A DNA stretch of 64,000 nucleotides. It comes from Affinundibacterium nitidum (GTDB lineage: Bacteria > Pseudomonadota > Gammaproteobacteria > Burkholderiales > Burkholderiaceae_D). Shown in pieces: positions 53,174 to 62,639 of this stretch (position 1 is the first letter of the stretch; every line of letters starts with the position of its first letter). The stretch is taken from assembly GCF_014284155.1 (NCBI RefSeq), contig NZ_JACOFZ010000001.1, forward strand, positions 1,506,545 through 1,570,544, given 5' to 3'. Made by a program: the position numbers and the translations under genes. The notes under the pieces were generated by a model. It did no database searches, was not told the DNA's origin, and saw only the letters and a program-made list of their open reading frames with translations.

Positions 53174-54571
53174 TCAGGGCGAAGATGAAGGGTGCGATCC
53201 TTTGTCTTTTGTAACGTTCTTGACCTGGCTATGCATCCTGCGTAAACCAAACCAGACCAATCCCAAAACCACAGGGACACCAAGTCCTATCCAACTTTCG
53301 ACATGGGCAATCCAGCCAAATTCTTTGGCAGCTTTGGCGACATAGGAAAATAAGCCAATGACGTAATAAGAAATTGCCGCCACAGACAAGCCTTCGACCG
53401 CCTGTTGCAGATGTAATTGCTGTGCAGCTCGCGCATTCATGGACTGCAAGATTTGACGATTCTGCATTTCCTGCACGATGCCAACTCGGGTTCGAAGTAA
53501 GTCGTTGGAATGCGCTATTCGTTGTGCTAGTCCTTCTTGGCGATTGGCGACTGCTTCGCAGGTATTCATCGCAGGCGTCAACCGCCGCTCCATAAACTCT
53601 ACCACCATCGGCATACCTTCAATCCTCTGCTCACGTAACTCTTCAATTCGTGCATGCACTAAACGGATATAGGCTTTTGATGCTGCAAACCGGTAGCTAT
53701 TGTGTAAGGAAAGTTTTTCAATACGAGCCGCCAAATGGGTAATTTGTTCCAGTAATACCCTCTCGGAAACGGTCTCATTCTCAAGCCCCATATCACTCAA
53801 TTCACGGTCTGCCTCCACCATTCCATTCGCCAACGCCACTAAGCTACTCTCGATCGCATTGAGTTGTGGAGTTGTATCCTGCGCAATGGGTAGTCCAAGC
53901 AAGGCCATCATCCGATATGTCTCAATCTCGAGGATACGTTGCGCAAGACGACCGGCCTGCTGCGAACGCATGTCAATGTCACGAATGAGAAAACGGCTAT
54001 ATCCATCGGCATGAATAGCGAAGTCAGAGTAAAACTCGGCACCATGCATCACATAGCTTGCCGCGAGCGTATTGCCTCGATACACAGCTTGCACCTGTTC
54101 GGCAAATTGCTCGCTATGAGTATCCTTTGCCAATAACAACAAATGTGACGCCACCAAAACTTGCCCTTGCAAACGATACAACCAAGCCTCTGGAACATAT
54201 TGAATCGGCATCTGCCCAAATAGTTCTTCAACCTCTGAGTCTTTACTGTGTAACACGTCAAGGTGACGCGCAAACGTATAGGTTGCAAATTCGGTGTGGC
54301 ATTCCCACTTCAAACGAAACTGCCCGAAATCGAAATAAAAATATTTCGCCTCGCTGCTCGGAGCGCTAACACCGAAATGGGTGCAAAGCTCCTGCAGTAA
54401 TTGAGATTGATGTTGTTGGGCACTGAGGCTTGTTTCGGCAGCCGGCGCAGCATAAATTGCTAAATGGGTTAGCAATTCGGGCGCTTGTAGATTTAAGAAA
54501 GGCCGTGAATGTATCTCTGCGGCCAGCTGCACTCTAGACGGATGATTAAGTTCAAACAATTGGATAGACAT
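53174..54571 (-). CDS. DUF3422-family membrane-associated protein
   Basis: 465 residues. The N-terminus starts FELNHPSRVQLAAEIHSRPFL, the hallmark of DUF3422. Middle helices with RDIDMRSQQAGRLAQRILEIETYRMMALLGLP, a long coiled-coil-rich stretch (about 240-390), then two hydrophobic spans near the C-terminus (about 400-420 AISYYVIGLFSYVAK and 430-450 GLGVPVVLGLVWFGL). The predicted topology puts most of the protein in the cytoplasm. The family is common in proteobacteria and uncharacterised. On the same strand, downstream of the sensor kinase and upstream of the deacetylase. Confidence 0.85.
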   Translation of the reverse strand: MSIQLFELNHPSRVQLAAEIHSRPFLNLQAPELLTHLAIYAAPAAETSLSAQQHQSQLLQELCTHFGVSAPSSEAKYFYFDFGQFRLKWECHTEFATYTFARHLDVLHSKDSEVEELFGQMPIQYVPEAWLYRLQGQVLVASHLLLLAKDTHSEQFAEQVQAVYRGNTLAASYVMHGAEFYSDFAIHADGYSRFLIRDIDMRSQQAGRLAQRILEIETYRMMALLGLPIAQDTTPQLNAIESSLVALANGMVEADRELSDMGLENETVSERVLLEQITHLAARIEKLSLHNSYRFAASKAYIRLVHARIEELREQRIEGMPMVVEFMERRLTPAMNTCEAVANRQEGLAQRIAHSNDLLRTRVGIVQEMQNRQILQSMNARAAQQLHLQQAVEGLSVAAISYYVIGLFSYVAKAAKEFGWIAHVESWIGLGVPVVLGLVWFGLRRMHSQVKNVTKDKGSHPSSSP

Positions 54572-54771
54572 AAGCGGCTTCTCAGGTCAAGCATGCAAAG
54601 CATGCGGCTCGTTCAATATGTCGAAGATTGGTCGCCAATTTCTGTCTGTTTAACAGTATTGGATGATGCATGAATCACCAAACTGGCTATGATGTGCCCA
54701 GGTCGAGTCATGATTCTATCAAAGATAAGTGACATCCGTATTGCAGGCCATCACTCTGGTCGAAGTACCTA

Positions 54772-57700
54772 TTATTCTTCGTTTGAATAAGGTGCAATCA
54801 AAGGTAGGCTAATGTCAACACGAGTTCCTTTTCCAAGCGTGCTGGTCACTTCAATCGAACCACCTAGCACTCCAGTCACGATATTGTATGTTATGTGCAG
54901 ACCGAGACCGCTACCGCCTTGCCCCATTTTTGTCGTGAAAAATGGCTCAAAAATACGCCCGAGATGTTGCTCTGGGATCCCCACGCCGTCATCCATTAAC
55001 TGCAGATGAACGGTATGTTCATCGAGCTTTCTTCCCCGTACGATAATTCTTCCACCACGTCGCTCTTCAAACCCATGAATCACCGCGTTCATGACCAAGT
55101 TTGTCAAGACTTGTCCTAATGGGCCAGGAAAACTATTCATCAATACATTTTCCGAAATATCGATATTGACTTCATGTTCGTCGCGACGCAGCCGATTGGA
55201 TAAAGTGAACAAAACTTCGCGAACCATCATATTCAAATCAAATTGTCGACGCTGGTCGGAAGTTTGATCGACGGCGATCTGCTTAAAACTGGTAATCAAA
55301 TCCGCTGCATTCGAAAGATTTCGAATGAGCAGGTCGCATGCGGTTTTAGCCTTTGCAGCATAAGCATCGAGACGAGAACGACGAATTGTTCCGGTGTGAA
55401 TTTCATCCACAAAAACCTCGGTAATCTCATTGAGAGAACTTGCCGTTAATAAGCTATTCCCTATCGGTGTATTTAACTCATGTGCGACGCCCGCAACTAC
55501 CGACCCTAAAGCTGCGAGCTTTTCTTGTTCAACCAATTTACTTTGGGTCTGCTGTAACCGTAAATAGGACTCTGCATTATCAAATGCAACGGCAGCAAAC
55601 GCTCCTAAAGATCGCAAAATAACGAGATCATTTTCGTGGAAAGCATTCGCATAATGACTCTGTACTGATACCACCCCGATCACCTTCCCCTGCAATGACA
55701 TAGGGACATACATTGCAGAACGTGGCATGGCGAAATCACGCACGTCTTTGTGCATAATTTGATCAGTCTCTTTTCCTAAACGTAGCACGCTATCAAATTC
55801 ACGCGTATCGATACTCAACGAGTTGATCAACAATTCATTAGCAAACAACACACATTGCGCTGCCGGTTGTTCTTTCGCATCCAAACTACGTGAATAGGGT
55901 TCGACGTGTTTGCCATTCTCGATCACAAAATCAAATCGAATCAATCGATGCTCCCAATCAACCATCCCAACGCCAAAGGTATTGCAAGTAATTAGCTCTT
56001 GAACGTGGGTATAAAGTGCTTCTTCCACAGCGCGGGCATCGAGTGAGGCTGTAAGCTTTCGTCCCATTTCACTAAGCAAAGCAATGTCATGGCGTGCTCT
56101 CTCCGCCATTTCTCTTTGCTCCACAACTTCTTTTGTGCGGGCGCGAATTTCAGTTTCTAGTTTGCGCTCAAGTGCACGTGAGCGCCGAGTGTACCAATAG
56201 ACGGCTAATGAAAGCATCAATGCTACGAAAACTATCCACAGCACATAAGCCCATGCTGCACGATACCAGGGCGGGGCGATCCGGAAAGAATAGCTCGATT
56301 CCTCACCAACAATACCAAAAAGGTTCTTAGCACGCACTTTGAAGCGATAAGTACCTTCTGGGATGTTGGTGTACTCCTTAGAAGTAATCGAATCCCACTC
56401 ACTCCAATCTTTGTCAAAGCCCTCGAGTTGAAATTGGAAGCGCATGCTTCCAGCGTTTTCGAAATGGGGAGCTGCAAATTCAAACATTAAGGCATTCTGG
56501 GTGAAACTTAGTTCTTGAAGGTCTTGTTCAGATTGTCGCAAAACCAACGCCGTCGGCAAATCCGAAAAATGCTGCCCCGGTTTCGCTAACGATCCCTCAA
56601 AAATAGGTTCCTTAGTATTGGCTAGAACTTTGCGAATGATTGCCGAAAATCGGACAGGAACGCTCGAAGAAGATAACAGATCGACGCGATTCAAATTTTC
56701 TCCTGCGATCCAAACAGATTGGGCACCATCAATGTAAATCGATTCATCTGGCGACAACAATCCAGCAAAGGCCCGCCCGTTTTCAGCGTAGCCACCGCTT
56801 GCTTTTGGCTTCAGCCAATGGATGCCGTTCTCGGCTTGAATGAACACGCCATCACTGCCATCGCTGTGAATTTCGTTCAACGCAAGCTTACCATCGGAGA
56901 ATTGATTGCCGAACTTCGATTCGGCTATAAATTTTGTACGGTCTCGACCAACATCTCGCCACTCAGCGACCTTAGCACGGAATAATCCTTTTCGACTGTT
57001 AAGGTACAACTCAGAATCAAGAACGCTCATACGCAATGACACCATTTCTGGCAAGCCATGGCTAAGATCTAGTCGGTGTATTCCAACTTGTGTCGGTTTT
57101 TCTCCCATAAAATGAAGCCTCAACACCCCCTGAGCTTCCGTGCTCAACCATAACTCGCCATCAGTATCGGTGGTGATGCGCCGCACGTTCTCTTCGACAC
57201 CCTCTAGTTTCCCCAAAGATTTCCAGATGCCATTGTCGCGTTTAAAAACTTCAACGCCACCCATCATGCCCACAAACAAATGATGTGGCCATCGCGGGCT
57301 TGTCCCAAGACTATAACTATTACCGATAGAGTCTTTAATACGTTGCCCTACCTCGTTTTCAATTTTATAGAGGCCGCGGCCGGTTGCAGCCATCAAATCG
57401 CCATCCACCTCCTTAAATGCCCACACTTCGTTCGGGCTATCTTTCAATGGCTGAAACATAGGCACGTCCTGCCGAGGCGAATACATGAATGGCGTTTCTA
57501 CCGCCACTCCTTGATACGTCCCAACATATAGCTTCTCTCGATAACGAATCAAAGAAATAGCAATCCCTTCAATGCCATTGCGATTACTGAAGGTCGATTG
57601 GGGCGTACCGAGCTCAACATACGAAATTCCCGAATTAGTTTGCGCCCACAAATTGCGATTGCGATCTAAAAATAAACCGGCGACCGTGTTATCAAGGAGC

Positions 57701-58683
57701 CCACCGTTGCGATTAACGACTCGTTGTAATTGCCCAGCACGATTTAAAAATAAGATGCCACCTTTTACTGTGCTAATTGCAAAAGTTTGCTTATCCAACG
57801 CAAGAATTTTATACAGGTAAAGCTGATTTTCATTGAGCCATTGATCAATTGCAGTCGGTAATCGACGCATTAGGCTAGTGCCACCACGCTCCAAACGATA
57901 ACGTTTATTGGTTTCGTCCCACAGGGGCTTAAGATCGACAAGCTGAAAATCGCCACTTAAACGACCGACTAAAATCTCGTGTTGATCGAACTGTGTCATG
58001 ACGATGCGTTTGCCATCAGCAAGGCCCGCCAAACCTGGGACAATCGTCGATTGATCACCATCAATCAGACATACACCTCTATCGATATCCGCAAAGAACA
58101 AATGATCATTTATCACTACGGCTTGCGATGAGGCGAACTTGGCATTGATAACACTTACTTTGCCATCAAAGAAACGAAAAATCTTTGTGCGTGTGAAGAA
58201 ATAAACGCCTTGCGAAGTACTCTCTACTTGCCAAACATCATTGAACAAACGCTCATCAACTGGAATCAGTTCTTTCAAAGACACGGCGCTCAACTTGCCA
58301 CCGGGTGCCACCGCTAGGTAACCAAAGTCACCGATCGATCCATAAAATACTGTTTGATCAGCAGCAATCGTCATCGCTCTTACCATCAGATTGCCTGGGC
58401 TTGCCACCAATTGCCAACGCTGTCCATCAAACTCTAAAATGCCGTTGGAATTACCGAAGAACATCACCCCACGAGCGTCTTGTACAGCGACCCAATTTTG
58501 GCTATGCGCCTTGTAGGCTTTAGCGTCGTAATTGGTGATCGCAGGCGAACCAATCATCGGTGCGGGTACCGCTAAGGGGCCGAGAGCTGATGACGGTTGG
58601 ACGGGCGCAGCAAAAGTCTCTACACCCACCATGTGTATTGAGACTGCAATCAAGGCCATCCACCAACGCTGCCAAAGCCACAT
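54772..58683 (-). CDS. Large sensor histidine kinase with beta-propeller, Y_Y_Y and GAF domains
   Basis: 1303 residues. Signal peptide or anchor (about 1-25), a two-component-regulator propeller in the periplasm (about 50-700, with recurring GNSNGILEFDGQRW and LFLDRNRNLWAQTNSGISYV-like repeats), a Y_Y_Y domain (about 745-805, FQLEGFDKDWSEW, YRFKVRAKNLFG), TM (about 811-831), a coiled segment, GAF (about 870-1030), dimerisation/acceptor helix with His about 1068 in GVAHELNTPIG, and HATPase with NLVMNAVIHGF and GSGLGLH. Unlike hybrid propeller kinases it ends without a receiver or DNA-binding domain, and no response-regulator gene lies beside it. The ligand is unknown; in Bacteroides such propellers sense glycans. 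Confidence 0.92.
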   Translation of the reverse strand: MWLWQRWWMALIAVSIHMVGVETFAAPVQPSSALGPLAVPAPMIGSPAITNYDAKAYKAHSQNWVAVQDARGVMFFGNSNGILEFDGQRWQLVASPGNLMVRAMTIAADQTVFYGSIGDFGYLAVAPGGKLSAVSLKELIPVDERLFNDVWQVESTSQGVYFFTRTKIFRFFDGKVSVINAKFASSQAVVINDHLFFADIDRGVCLIDGDQSTIVPGLAGLADGKRIVMTQFDQHEILVGRLSGDFQLVDLKPLWDETNKRYRLERGGTSLMRRLPTAIDQWLNENQLYLYKILALDKQTFAISTVKGGILFLNRAGQLQRVVNRNGGLLDNTVAGLFLDRNRNLWAQTNSGISYVELGTPQSTFSNRNGIEGIAISLIRYREKLYVGTYQGVAVETPFMYSPRQDVPMFQPLKDSPNEVWAFKEVDGDLMAATGRGLYKIENEVGQRIKDSIGNSYSLGTSPRWPHHLFVGMMGGVEVFKRDNGIWKSLGKLEGVEENVRRITTDTDGELWLSTEAQGVLRLHFMGEKPTQVGIHRLDLSHGLPEMVSLRMSVLDSELYLNSRKGLFRAKVAEWRDVGRDRTKFIAESKFGNQFSDGKLALNEIHSDGSDGVFIQAENGIHWLKPKASGGYAENGRAFAGLLSPDESIYIDGAQSVWIAGENLNRVDLLSSSSVPVRFSAIIRKVLANTKEPIFEGSLAKPGQHFSDLPTALVLRQSEQDLQELSFTQNALMFEFAAPHFENAGSMRFQFQLEGFDKDWSEWDSITSKEYTNIPEGTYRFKVRAKNLFGIVGEESSYSFRIAPPWYRAAWAYVLWIVFVALMLSLAVYWYTRRSRALERKLETEIRARTKEVVEQREMAERARHDIALLSEMGRKLTASLDARAVEEALYTHVQELITCNTFGVGMVDWEHRLIRFDFVIENGKHVEPYSRSLDAKEQPAAQCVLFANELLINSLSIDTREFDSVLRLGKETDQIMHKDVRDFAMPRSAMYVPMSLQGKVIGVVSVQSHYANAFHENDLVILRSLGAFAAVAFDNAESYLRLQQTQSKLVEQEKLAALGSVVAGVAHELNTPIGNSLLTASSLNEITEVFVDEIHTGTIRRSRLDAYAAKAKTACDLLIRNLSNAADLITSFKQIAVDQTSDQRRQFDLNMMVREVLFTLSNRLRRDEHEVNIDISENVLMNSFPGPLGQVLTNLVMNAVIHGFEERRGGRIIVRGRKLDEHTVHLQLMDDGVGIPEQHLGRIFEPFFTTKMGQGGSGLGLHITYNIVTGVLGGSIEVTSTLGKGTRVDISLPLIAPYSNEE

Positions 58684-59040
58684 TCAACTCTCCAAGTCTG
58701 CGAATCCCTACCAATCTACGATTCACCTTCTTCTGCGAACCACCACTGATAATTTACCACTTACGAGGCTCAAAAAACCTAGAGTTGGTAAGTCAATTGA
58801 AGCCCGTTTCTTTTTGTCGACAAAAAACCGCGCACGAAAGCTTTAAGACCAAATAAATTGTTTTCAAAAAAATCACCAATTGCATAATTTGCACATGAAT
58901 TACACTCCTGTTCTTGCGGTTGGGGTGCCCAAGGCGAGGATGACTGGTAGAATGCGCACCACATCGCCAACGATACCTATTCAGTCAATATCAGGCGAAA
59001 ACCTCAATTTCATCCCCCACTTCTTTAATGTGAGAAAACC
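58684..59040. other. 357-bp divergent intergenic region
   Basis: Between the sensor kinase (minus) and ppiB (plus). A possible plus-strand promoter is TTTTCA, 16 bp, CATAAT at about 58882-58887. A 49-codon frame from ATG 58895 ends at 59044, overlapping the ppiB start as ATGA, but has no good Shine-Dalgarno. No RNA gene, terminator or long repeat was seen. Confidence 0.4.
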
Positions 59041-59556
59041 ATGAGTGATTTAAAAGTCGTAATGCAAACTAGCAAAGGTACGATCAACATCCAATTGTTC
59101 GCTGACCAAACACCGATTACTTGCGCAAGCTTCGTCAATTTGATTCAGCACGGTTACTACGACGGTCTGAATTTTCATCGCGTCATCGCGAACTTCATGA
59201 TCCAAGGCGGTTGCCCAGATGGTACTGGCATGGGCGGCCCTGGCTATCGTTTCCAAGATGAGTGCAAACGTGAATTGCCACATGATCGCGCAGGTATTTT
59301 GTCGATGGCAAATGCAGGTCCTGGCACTAACGGCAGCCAATTCTTCATCACCCATGGTGCCACACCGCATCTGAATGGCAAACACACCGTATTCGGTGTC
59401 GTGGTCAGTGCCGCTGATCAAAAAGTCGTCGATAGCATCGCTCGTGGCGACGTGATTGAAAAAGTGACGGTCGAAGGCGACACCACAGAACTGCTGGCCT
59501 CTCAAGCAGAATTGGTCGCACGTTGGAATGAAGTATTAGATTCACGCGCTAAATAA
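59041..59556 (+). CDS. ppiB: Cyclophilin-type peptidyl-prolyl cis-trans isomerase
   Basis: 171 residues, cytoplasmic (no signal peptide). Cyclophilin core: [53 protein letters not shown] and [12 protein letters not shown]; the active-site Arg (FHRV), Phe and Met/Gln are present. Catalyses proline isomerisation during protein folding. Followed by an 11-bp hairpin before the GNAT gene. Confidence 0.96.
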   Translation: MSDLKVVMQTSKGTINIQLFADQTPITCASFVNLIQHGYYDGLNFHRVIANFMIQGGCPDGTGMGGPGYRFQDECKRELPHDRAGILSMANAGPGTNGSQFFITHGATPHLNGKHTVFGVVVSAADQKVVDSIARGDVIEKVTVEGDTTELLASQAELVARWNEVLDSRAK

Positions 59557-59565
59557 AACGTGACA

Positions 59566-59608
59566 AGCTGCAGGCAAGGAATAAACTGAGTGCCTGCAGC
59601 TTCTTTGA
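59566..59608 (+). terminator. Hairpin after ppiB
   Basis: Perfect 11-bp stem AGCTGCAGGCA (59566-59576) / TGCCTGCAGCT (59591-59601) with a 14-base loop, followed by TCTTTGAT. The T-run is short, so termination may be partial and the GNAT gene may be read through. Confidence 0.6.
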
Positions 59609-59615
59609 TATCGAC

Positions 59616-60107
59616 ATGATCTCTATTCGCCTCGCTACAGAGCCTGACTTCGAGCACATCTGGCCCATCTTTCATGAGATTGTGTCCGCAGGCGAAACCT
59701 ACACCTACGCACGCGACACCGCGCGAGAACAAGCATTCCACCTCTGGATGGAATTACCGCGCCAAACTTGGGTCGCTGACGATGCAGGCAAAATACTCGG
59801 CACTTACTACATTAAAACCAATCAACAAGGCGGTGGCGCCCACGTTGCAAACTGCGGCTATATGGTGTCCTCGCAGGCGCGCGGTTGCGGCATTGCTAGC
59901 TTGATGTGTGAACACTCACAACAGCAAGCACGCGAACTCGGCTATCGCGCCATGCAATTTAATTTTGTGGTATCCACCAATGAAGGCGCAGTGCGTTTGT
60001 GGACACAACTGGGTTTCGCCACGGTCGGCCGCTTACCCTTAGCCTTTGAGCATCCACGTTTGGGGTTTGTGGATGCTTTGGTGATGTACAAATCACTGCA
60101 CAAATAA
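59616..60107 (+). CDS. GNAT-family N-acetyltransferase
   Basis: 163 residues, one GNAT domain: IRLATEPDFEHIWPIFHEIV at the start, YIKTNQQGGGAHVANCGYMV (beta 4), acetyl-CoA loop SSQARGCGIASLMCEHS and VVSTNEGAVRLWTQLGF near the end. The VGRLPLAFEHPRLGFVDALVMYK tail is common in phosphinothricin-acetyltransferase-like members. No Shine-Dalgarno; the coding frame starts 7 bp after the ppiB hairpin. Its 3' end overlaps the convergent 458-residue gene by 15 bp. Confidence 0.9.
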   Translation: MISIRLATEPDFEHIWPIFHEIVSAGETYTYARDTAREQAFHLWMELPRQTWVADDAGKILGTYYIKTNQQGGGAHVANCGYMVSSQARGCGIASLMCEHSQQQARELGYRAMQFNFVVSTNEGAVRLWTQLGFATVGRLPLAFEHPRLGFVDALVMYKSLHK

Positions 60108-61469
60108 TTGCATTTTCTTGCTCTTTTGGTAGCGCGAATTTGATTCTTGCTTCGCCTCAAATATCAGCGCACCATGCGTTGTATCCCATTGCATTGCTTT
60201 GTTGGTGTACGGGTTCGGATATTCGCTCGCCGTCTTTTCAATAAATGCAGGAATTTCAGCGCGATGAATATTTTTTACGCGTATCGCTAAAGACAGGCGA
60301 TGTAAATTGATGGCTCCTTCTAGATCGTGCGCGCGTTCGATGTAAGAATGATAGGCACCACGTCCGACATTCATCAAAATCTTGACGACAGGATCACGCA
60401 AATAAACATTTCCATATCCGAGACCTAGCATAGCTTCACGTTTCTTTTCGATCTCTTGATAAGAATCCAGGTAAGAATGTGCAGGTTGCTTCGCCAGGTC
60501 AACATGCAAACTCATCCAATCATAGGCGAAATTCAATGATGCTTTTTTTCGGGTTACGGCTAAAGCGAGTTTCTCAGTAAAGAAATTCTCAGAAACCTTT
60601 TGATCAAACGTTGTCTTCACCACTTGCAAATTCGACGCTCGTTCGTGCGCTAGCGCCGAAGCCATACTCGACTCCGCAAGCTTTATACTCGATAAGTAGA
60701 GATCGATATCGGGCGCATATTTATAAGCTTCAGGATATTTTGCCAAGATCTCGCCAAGGACACGCATGTCACGTTCCACGATCGCCATGTACACATTCAC
60801 GCTTATCAAGTTACCAGACTGTGCATACAATCTACGCGCAAAGCTCGCATTACCAAGGTAGTCTTGCAAACCCGCTTGAACTTCACCAGCGTCTATTTTT
60901 CGAATAGCTTTCATTCTCTCGAGTTCAAATGCGTGCACCATATACGAGTACGGTGGTAAGGGGGCATCCAAAAGAGGTGGTATCACTTCGATGTAATGCG
61001 CACTATTCTTCAGCAGTCTGAAGCGTTCCATTAATTCACTATTTCTTGCGAGGATTTCATCTTCGCCTTTACGATCTCTGCCCAAGTAAAATTCGAGGCA
61101 ATTCTTCTCACTGTTGTAACGGCAACGATCGCTATCCAACTGCTTAAGTTGCGCATCATCCTCAGCAACTATCAGACTACTTACAGAACCGTTAACTCTC
61201 TGATCCCTTTGCTGGTATCGCTTCAGTTCATTCGTGATATGTTCAATCCCAAGCGTATAGCTGTCAGCACCCGATTTGGCGTTTAGTCCATACAGCATTA
61301 CAAACGCATTCGACTCCTGCCAATGGGCCGCAGGCTGCCACTGAAGACTTTGACTCACCTCAGGCCTTAATTCTTGATCTCCAAGATTTGCCATGGCAAA
61401 GATCGCAAAAACGACAAGAACTAGGAACAAAGGCGCGAGCAATGTCCACAAAAGGATTTTCTTCAGCAT
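60093..61469 (-). CDS. Uncharacterised membrane-anchored protein
   Basis: 458 residues. One N-terminal TM (LLWTLLAPLFLVLVVFAIFAM, about 6-27), then a large, mostly helical periplasmic part. Visible features: CRYNSEKNCLEFYLGRD with two Cys that could pair, and helical stretches such as YMVHAFELERMKAIRKIDAG and FARRLYAQSGNLISVNVYM that suggest TPR-like packing, but no known domain is recognised. ATG 61469 is chosen because it begins the TM; an extension to 61559 is possible. Single gene; its end overlaps the GNAT gene end. Confidence 0.78.
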   Translation of the reverse strand: MLKKILLWTLLAPLFLVLVVFAIFAMANLGDQELRPEVSQSLQWQPAAHWQESNAFVMLYGLNAKSGADSYTLGIEHITNELKRYQQRDQRVNGSVSSLIVAEDDAQLKQLDSDRCRYNSEKNCLEFYLGRDRKGEDEILARNSELMERFRLLKNSAHYIEVIPPLLDAPLPPYSYMVHAFELERMKAIRKIDAGEVQAGLQDYLGNASFARRLYAQSGNLISVNVYMAIVERDMRVLGEILAKYPEAYKYAPDIDLYLSSIKLAESSMASALAHERASNLQVVKTTFDQKVSENFFTEKLALAVTRKKASLNFAYDWMSLHVDLAKQPAHSYLDSYQEIEKKREAMLGLGYGNVYLRDPVVKILMNVGRGAYHSYIERAHDLEGAINLHRLSLAIRVKNIHRAEIPAFIEKTASEYPNPYTNKAMQWDTTHGALIFEAKQESNSRYQKSKKMQLFVQ

Positions 61470-61587
61470 CGATTTTTCCAATGAAGCAGAGGTAGCGTTG
61501 AAAGAAACCGAAGCATAGTTGGATTCATACCAAAAAAACAGCGAATCGGTGATCGTCAAAGCCGATTACCGTCCACCCACAAGAAAT

Positions 61588-62127
61588 TCAAGCGAGCCAC
61601 TTATCCGCAAACGCCTTGCGCGCCTTTGCCACTTTGGGAGCGACCACAAATGCGCAATAACCCTGTTGTGGATTTTGGCGGAAATAATTTTGATGGTAGG
61701 CCTCGGCCACGTAAAACATCGGGGCCGGGCTTAGCTCTGTCACGATCGGGTCATCCCAAATTGCAGCTGCTCGTTGCATGACTTTTTGTGCGATTTGTTT
61801 TTGCTGCTCATCGTGAAAATAAATCACAGATCGATACTGGGTGCCAGTATCAGCCCCTTGACGGTTCAAGCTTGTGGGGTCGTGAATTGTGAAGAAAATC
61901 TCAAGGATATCTTCATACGAGATCACCGCCGGGTCAAACTGCAGCCTAACCACTTCGGCGTGCCCAGTCCTACCCGTGCAGATCTGTTCATAGCTGGGTT
62001 GATGAACTTGTCCGCCGCTGTAGCCAGACTCCACCTTTTGTACGCCTCGGATTTGTTGAAAAACTGCCTCGGTACACCAGAAACAGCCGCCACCTAAAGT
62101 AGCAGTTTGAAATGTGGGAGCGTTCAC
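61588..62127 (-). CDS. msrA: Peptide methionine sulfoxide reductase MsrA
   Basis: Reduces methionine-S-sulfoxide in proteins. 179 residues with all catalytic parts: LGGGCFWCTEAVFQ (nucleophile Cys), GYSGGQVHQPSYEQICTGRT, GHAEVVRLQFD (Glu), and NRQGADTGTQYRS (Asp, Tyr). GTG 62127 is chosen because AAAGGA lies seven bases upstream; ATG 62169 would extend it by 14 residues without a good ribosome-binding site. Serves as the functional reference for the Cys-less paralogue at 47845. Confidence 0.95.
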   Translation of the reverse strand: MNAPTFQTATLGGGCFWCTEAVFQQIRGVQKVESGYSGGQVHQPSYEQICTGRTGHAEVVRLQFDPAVISYEDILEIFFTIHDPTSLNRQGADTGTQYRSVIYFHDEQQKQIAQKVMQRAAAIWDDPIVTELSPAPMFYVAEAYHQNYFRQNPQQGYCAFVVAPKVAKARKAFADKWLA

Positions 62128-62305
62128 AAATTTTTCCTTTGAAATTTTTAGGTTATCGGATGTCACCATGCTTAGTCGAATGAATGGGTAAAAACCTACA
62201 CCGATCACAAGCCAAGACTGGCATTCCGAATTTAATATTTGCTAAAGTTATTTTTTTAACTACAATTTCAGCACTCAACAGTCATAAACCAACGCGGGTG
62301 ATTGT

Positions 62306-62572
62306 ATGTTCAAAACAAAAACTTGGAGTAAAGCTGTCTTTCTGGCCTTATCTCTTGCTGCCATCCTCAGCACTTTGCTCTTTAAGAAATTGGGACTCGA
62401 ACAGTTTTCGCCAAATATCGATCAGATGATCGCCTTCGTTTTTGCACTCTTTGGTATGGAACGTCTGTTTAAATCAATCATTTTGGTCTTTCTGCCAGAC
62501 CACAAGCCAACCCAAGATGAGCAATTCTTAAAAAATAAAGAAATCGTTCAAGAAACACTACAGTCACGTTAA
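62306..62572 (+). CDS. Small two-span membrane protein
   Basis: 88 residues with two hydrophobic helices (about 11-26, FLALSLAAILSTLLF; about 41-63, MIAFVFALFGMERLFKSIILVF) and a charged, helical C-terminus (PTQDEQFLKNKEIVQETL). ATG 62306 is the first start; the ribosome-binding site is weak. No family recognised. It precedes the wHTH gene on the same strand by 67 bp. Confidence 0.65.
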   Translation: MFKTKTWSKAVFLALSLAAILSTLLFKKLGLEQFSPNIDQMIAFVFALFGMERLFKSIILVFLPDHKPTQDEQFLKNKEIVQETLQSR

Positions 62573-62639
62573 AACAACACGAGGTTTTTGATAGTTTTCT
62601 ATCAATACTCAAGCCGCGGACTAGCAGGTAAAATGCGGC

